6,762 nucleotides of DNA, from assembly GCA_002505945.1 (NCBI GenBank), contig DAWM01000011.1:1-6762 (forward strand), in the 5' to 3' direction. The DNA comes from Candidatus Woesearchaeota archaeon UBA119. GTDB taxonomy: Archaea; Nanobdellota; Nanobdellia; Woesearchaeales; UBA119. Shown here piece by piece: positions 4,700-6,762 of the stretch. The notes below the pieces were generated by a model. That model was not told where the DNA came from. It saw only the letters and a program-made list of their open reading frames with translations, and did no database searches. The first letter of the stretch is position 1. The number at the start of each line of letters is the position of its first letter. Made by a program: the position numbers and the translations under genes.

Positions 4700-6538
4700 T
4701 TATCTTTCCAAACTAAATAAATGATCTACTAACTCTAGGAAGGTAGAGGCAGAAAAGGCTTGGGCAAAGGCACCATGACTGGATTGCTCTTCAGCATCAC
4801 TGAGTTCAGAGGCGAAGCCAAGAGCATGCCCGAACAGAATGTCAAATGTAGAAGAGCTGAGTATCTTAGCTATTTGCTTGCTGTATTTCTTTCGGTCAAA
4901 CTGGCTTAGTACAACTGCTGCGATATTATTAATAAAGTACCATGAATCTCCTCTATGGTAGCTTCTTGCGTCTTCTCCAGTATGTCTTGGATGGAAAAGG
5001 TTTGATTTTTTAGATATAGTAGAAAAGCCGCCCCAGTCCAGCCAAAGCTCATTCAAAGCATTTCTAAAGCAGATGTCCCATTCATGTTCATCCAATAATG
5101 ATGGGCAGAAGTAATAAGCAAGGAACATGTTGGGCCTAAGCCAGGGATTCTTCAAGTTATCCACTAGATAAGAGCCGTTCCAGAAGTCTTTTTTTACCCT
5201 TCTCTTCATATCCTCTGCGATTTCGCTGTATTTGCTCTGTGAGGTAAGCCAGTTCATCTTCTCTAAAAGGTATATTATCATTGCTTGTACCTCTATATTA
5301 AAGCCTTCTCTGTCGTCAATATCATATGTAGAGTCCATCCAGGTTTCCTTTGGATGAGAATAAACTAGGCCTTCTTTCATATGGTATCTTATTATACAAT
5401 CAAGCTCTTTTTGCGCCTTCTCTACGAATTCATGGATGTCCTTGTTCTTGAAAAGCGAATTCTTCTTTTTACGGAAGTTATAATCACTTTCCTTGCTTAG
5501 GAAGCTGTCAAATACCCTTTTGAAGATGAAGGCAAAGGCATCAATGCTAAATATCCCTTCTTTTTTACCAATCTTTGTTTTTATCTTGCCGTTAATCATA
5601 TGATTCATCATCCTCAGAGCAAGCTCTAAGCCTTTCTTTCTGTTCTCTTTGAAGAGCCAATAGAGAGATATGGCCTCATCCCTCGCCCATTCCTCATGAA
5701 ACCATGGTATCCCAGCCATAATAAACCTATGGTCAACGTTGAGAATCTCCATATTCCTCTCAGCAAGGGAATAAGCAAAATCTAAGTGGGCCGAATCTAA
5801 ATCCCTAATCTTAAACTGATCAAGTTTATTCTCTAGCTTGCTAAACCTTGAAAAGAGCTTCTTTGCTTTCTTTATAGCGTATTCCCTGTTTGAACTAGGC
5901 ACAAACACCATCTTATCCGTTAAGAACTCTATAGGACAATAAACATACCTTGATATAGGTGGAGAACCCCTTTCCTCATCCAATTCATAATATGTCTCTC
6001 TCCAATCCTTAACCTCCTTGGCTGAACCAGAGAAAGCAACAGCTACATATCTCTCAAACTCTGTTTTGCCTGTAGACTCATCTTCTCTATCATCAGTAAT
6101 CTTCTTGAAGTGGATGAGTGCGATATTCTTCTTTACCTCAACATGATATATCCTACCCCATTCTCTATTATCAAACATCTTCTTGATGTCAAAGTAAGGC
6201 CTAACAGAATGGAAGATATTAAGCTTGAGAAAGAGAGATCTTGTATCTTCAGGCATGAAATAGTCTTCTTTCAATACAGGGTAATCAGAGCTTACCCTTC
6301 TCTTTTCTATTCTAACATTATCTGGAGGCTCATTAATCTTAGGCAGGATAATAGAGTCTAGGATTCGGAACATCTCCTGATGAGCAGTATCATACCAAAA
6401 GAAACCATCGTATCTAGTTTTCTTTGAAAGCGGCTTGGAGAAGAAACTACCTCCTTCATCTCCTAACAATAACCTAGACTCCTCATCACTCTCTACAAAG
6501 AGCTTCTTCTTAGCCCCTTTATACTCAATATTAATCAA
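4700..6538 (-). CDS. Glycogen-debranching-enzyme-like protein (amylo-alpha-1,6-glucosidase, GDE_C)
   Basis: This is predicted to hydrolyse alpha-1,6 branch glucose in glycogen or a similar alpha-glucan. Counting from the TTG at 6538 the protein has 612 residues: an N-terminal beta-rich domain (about 1-235) and an (alpha/alpha)6 barrel of the GDE_C type (about 250-612). Family blocks in the barrel are AGIPWFHEEWARDEAI (275-290, usual W-G-RD, here W-A-RD), ETWMDS (398-403), GFNIEVQAM (412-420), RPNMFLAYYF (468-477), YHRGDSWYF (527-535), and ASELSD (E578, likely catalytic base) followed by GAFAQAFSASTFLEL. The frame is open to an ATG at 6592, but that extension lies over the conserved GalT C-terminus. 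The TTG (or the GTG at 6547) gives a natural LINIEYKGAKKK start and an 8-base overlap with galT. No signal peptide is present, so it is cytoplasmic. Another six-hairpin glycosidase activity is possible. Confidence 0.85.
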   Translation of the reverse strand: MINIEYKGAKKKLFVESDEESRLLLGDEGGSFFSKPLSKKTRYDGFFWYDTAHQEMFRILDSIILPKINEPPDNVRIEKRRVSSDYPVLKEDYFMPEDTRSLFLKLNIFHSVRPYFDIKKMFDNREWGRIYHVEVKKNIALIHFKKITDDREDESTGKTEFERYVAVAFSGSAKEVKDWRETYYELDEERGSPPISRYVYCPIEFLTDKMVFVPSSNREYAIKKAKKLFSRFSKLENKLDQFKIRDLDSAHLDFAYSLAERNMEILNVDHRFIMAGIPWFHEEWARDEAISLYWLFKENRKKGLELALRMMNHMINGKIKTKIGKKEGIFSIDAFAFIFKRVFDSFLSKESDYNFRKKKNSLFKNKDIHEFVEKAQKELDCIIRYHMKEGLVYSHPKETWMDSTYDIDDREGFNIEVQAMIIYLLEKMNWLTSQSKYSEIAEDMKRRVKKDFWNGSYLVDNLKNPWLRPNMFLAYYFCPSLLDEHEWDICFRNALNELWLDWGGFSTISKKSNLFHPRHTGEDARSYHRGDSWYFINNIAAVVLSQFDRKKYSKQIAKILSSSTFDILFGHALGFASELSDAEEQSSHGAFAQAFSASTFLELVDHLFSLER

Positions 6539-6762
6539 GCGAACCACCCTTATAAAATCTGGCAGCATCTTCCGGAGGAACCACATTAACATAGCTTCCT
6601 GTAAGCTCTACCCCTCCCCATTTTGAAAGCCTAGGATGAATCTCCACATGGAAATGTAGATTGAAACTCTCTGGACTCTGTATAAATTCTATATTAAATG
6701 GAGCATTCAACAATTTAAGTCTTTTGGCTATAAAGGAAATATGATGGGAAAGCTCATCAAAC
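6531..6762 (-). CDS. galT: Galactose-1-phosphate uridylyltransferase family, C-terminal part (5' end beyond window)
   Basis: GalT exchanges UMP between UDP-glucose and galactose-1-phosphate in the Leloir pathway. Only the last 76 residues are in the window, open to the right edge. They match the C-terminal half of the HIT-like GalT fold: KLLNAPFNIEFIQSPE, then FNLHFHVEIHPRLSKWGGVEL with the metal-site histidines seen in the family. TGSYVNVVPPEDAARFYK follows, the usual N-x-x-PE-x-AA ending. The catalytic HPH motif lies upstream outside the window, so activity cannot be judged. The stop TAA overlaps the start of the debranching-enzyme gene, so the two form one operon linking galactose-1-phosphate/UDP-sugar exchange to alpha-glucan turnover. 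A related sugar-1-phosphate nucleotidylyltransferase is the alternative. Confidence 0.82.
   Translation of the reverse strand, partial: FDELSHHISFIAKRLKLLNAPFNIEFIQSPESFNLHFHVEIHPRLSKWGGVELTGSYVNVVPPEDAARFYKGGSLD
6544..6549 (-). promoter_or_regulatory. Ribosome binding site of the debranching-enzyme gene
   Basis: GGGTGG on the minus strand ends 5 bases before the TTG at 6538. It resembles the archaeal GGTG-type Shine-Dalgarno sequence. It is the only convincing ribosome site in front of the non-transposase genes and belongs to the only gene lacking room for its own promoter, which supports translational coupling to galT. If the GTG at 6547 is the true start, this is not an RBS. Confidence 0.35.

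Noticed and set aside
6110..6361. Plus-strand open frame of 83 codons (and another at 6435-6626)
   Set aside because: They are antisense shadows of the debranching-enzyme gene, with no motifs and no promoter or ribosome site.

Overview
The window most likely comes from an archaeon with a small, AT-rich, tightly packed genome, possibly of DPANN type (this lineage is inferred). The evidence is promoter architecture. All five genes that are not operon-internal or on the insertion element carry a TATA-like octamer centred about 25-28 bases before the start codon, with no Shine-Dalgarno site. That is the archaeal leaderless pattern. The one internal operon gene instead has a GGTGG-type ribosome site and overlaps its upstream neighbour.

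Layout from left to right. Positions 1-~675 hold the 5' part of an insertion sequence encoding a DDE integrase-core transposase on the minus strand, cut off by the window edge. A 9-bp inverted repeat wraps its start codon. Positions ~680-1239 form a gene-poor gap with a perfect 22-bp palindrome and two minus-strand reading-frame fragments in different frames, probably a decayed gene. A convergent pair follows: queH (+), epoxyqueuosine reductase, and queA (-), the SAM:tRNA ribosyltransferase-isomerase. Their stop codons touch with no spacer. They catalyse the last two steps of queuosine-tRNA synthesis, in which QueA makes epoxyqueuosine and QueH reduces it to queuosine.

Upstream of queA, all on the minus strand, are an NYN/PIN-like predicted nuclease and two unrecognised small proteins, each with a likely membrane hairpin. 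Each of these three has its own TATA box. At the right end is a two-gene carbohydrate operon: the C-terminus of a galT-family galactose-1-phosphate uridylyltransferase, translationally overlapped by a glycogen-debranching-enzyme-like (GDE_C, amylo-alpha-1,6-glucosidase) protein.

Two points deserve attention. One is the presence of the bacterial-type queuosine end-steps under archaeal-looking promoters. The other is the compact NYN nuclease plus two membrane-hairpin proteins, for which I recognise no described system. I see no CRISPR array, tRNA or rRNA.
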